Shown here: piece by piece, positions 41,448 to 41,836 of the stretch
Numbering within the stretch: position 1 is the first letter of the stretch
How the letters are laid out: each line of letters starts with the position of its first letter
Origin: Desulfobulbaceae bacterium BRH_c16a
GTDB taxonomy: Bacteria > Desulfobacterota > Desulfobulbia > Desulfobulbales > Desulfocapsaceae
Length of the DNA stretch: 41,836 nt
Direction: 5' to 3'
NCBI GenBank assembly: GCA_000961725.1
Contig: LADS01000027.1
Location: 1 to 41,836, forward strand
Made by a program: the position numbers and the translations under genes
Notes under the pieces: model-generated
Databases searched by the model: none
Told to the model about the DNA's origin: nothing
What the model saw: the letters and a program-made list of their open reading frames with translations, nothing else

Positions 41448-41836
41448 TCAGAGTTTCAATTCCTTATCCAGCCTTCCTTCAAAAAATATCGCCAACTGAG
41501 AAATTGTCAGGGACCAGTTATGGATCGGCATTGTCCATTTCTTGCTGGCATTCTGAATCCCCATATACAGTAGTTTCAACAGGCTGTCCTGATTCGGGAA
41601 AGCGCCTTTGGTCTTGGTCAATTTCCGAAATTGACGGTGAACCGCCTCAATGGTATTGGTCGTATAGATAATACGCCGAATATCATCAGGAAACTTGAAA
41701 TACTGACTGAGTCGCTCCCAATTGTTTCGCCAGGATTTGATGACAATAGGGTATTTGTCATTCCATTTGTCCGCCAAAATATCAAGTTCAGATGCGGCTA
41801 AATCTTTAGTGCTGGCCTTGTATACCCGCTTGAGAT
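41448..41836 (-). CDS. IS256-family transposase, C-terminal part (5' end outside the window)
   Basis: The visible C-terminal 128 or so residues include WNDKYPIVIKSWRNNWERLSQYFKFP, then IRRIIYTTNTIEAVHRQFRK and TKGAFPNQDSLLKLLYMGIQNASKKWT, the highly conserved end of IS256/Mutator-type DDE transposases. The catalytic Glu lies in the NTIEAVHR segment; the two Asp residues would be encoded to the right. The frame is intact as far as seen. The C terminus reads FEGRLDKELKL, normal in length. Confidence 0.9.
   Translation of the reverse strand, partial: LKRVYKASTKDLAASELDILADKWNDKYPIVIKSWRNNWERLSQYFKFPDDIRRIIYTTNTIEAVHRQFRKLTKTKGAFPNQDSLLKLLYMGIQNASKKWTMPIHNWSLTISQLAIFFEGRLDKELKL

Larger units (their letters stand above)
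41279..41836. mobile_element. IS256-family insertion sequence, one end (continues past right edge)
   Basis: The transposase end at 41448 and a probable terminal sequence beginning GGGAGTATTCAAAATTCTGT at 41279 define this end of the element; on the minus strand it reads GTGACACAGAATTTTG, similar to the TTACACAAAATT-type ends of IS256 relatives. The other end and the target duplication are outside the window, so exact borders are uncertain. Confidence 0.65.

Noticed and set aside
41129..41671. 180-codon plus-strand frame at the right end
   Set aside because: It is antisense to the IS256 transposase and runs through the IS end and its palindrome.

Overview
The window looks like a chromosomal segment of an anaerobic, delta-type proteobacterium (Desulfobacterota, most likely a Desulfobulbales-like sulfur-cycle organism). 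This is inferred from gene content: desulfoferrodoxin, rubredoxin, a class I fumarase, selenocysteine use and a marRNA-style set of housekeeping genes typical of that group. The 16S fragment at the left edge is proteobacterial in style but cannot be placed further by eye. Apart from the IS end on the far right, the sequence is ordinary chromosome with dense, short-spaced operons.

Layout. 1-351 is the 5' end of a 16S rRNA gene on the minus strand, with its leader and a strong promoter at 552-580. Then come an MFS transporter (minus) and a nucleotide-sugar operon ugd-gmd-fcl (2203-5865, plus). An uncharacterised protein (minus) follows, then a KdnB-like Kdo oxidase, azlC/azlD and mutY (plus). 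Facing mutY is a minus-strand operon lrp-lysA-nth-xth. Its last gene, xth, is interrupted at codon 6 by UGA, which is also the stop of nth. Three evenly spaced dyads precede lrp. At 14175-18903 a TonB-dependent receptor, a YfiR-like periplasmic protein and a hybrid histidine kinase form a tight sensory operon. A lactonase-like metallo-hydrolase, a polyprenol-phosphate-sugar type glycosyltransferase and a marR-fumC pair follow.

The 22.6-30.4 kb stretch is an oxygen-handling region: desulfoferrodoxin, then an eight-gene operon (DOMON protein, SCO, A2-type heme-copper oxidase subunits I-III-IV-II, heme O synthase, and a UGA-containing ArsC-like selenoprotein with a SECIS-like hairpin), then a 2-Cys peroxiredoxin and a rubredoxin. 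The DOMON gene has a long leader with three predicted hairpins. No heme A synthase and no cytochrome c gene lie in the window.

From 30.6 to 36.9 kb a minus-strand operon reads mnmA-mtaB-cinA-recA-FAD oxidoreductase, with a candidate SOS operator before recA. A U32 protein (TrhP-like), a class I fumarase, two small hypothetical genes and the end of an IS256-family element complete the window.

The observations most worth following are the selenoprotein at the end of the oxidase operon, the UGA in xth, the three-site operator array before lrp, the structured leader before the oxidase operon, and small coupled ORFs before ugd and trhP.
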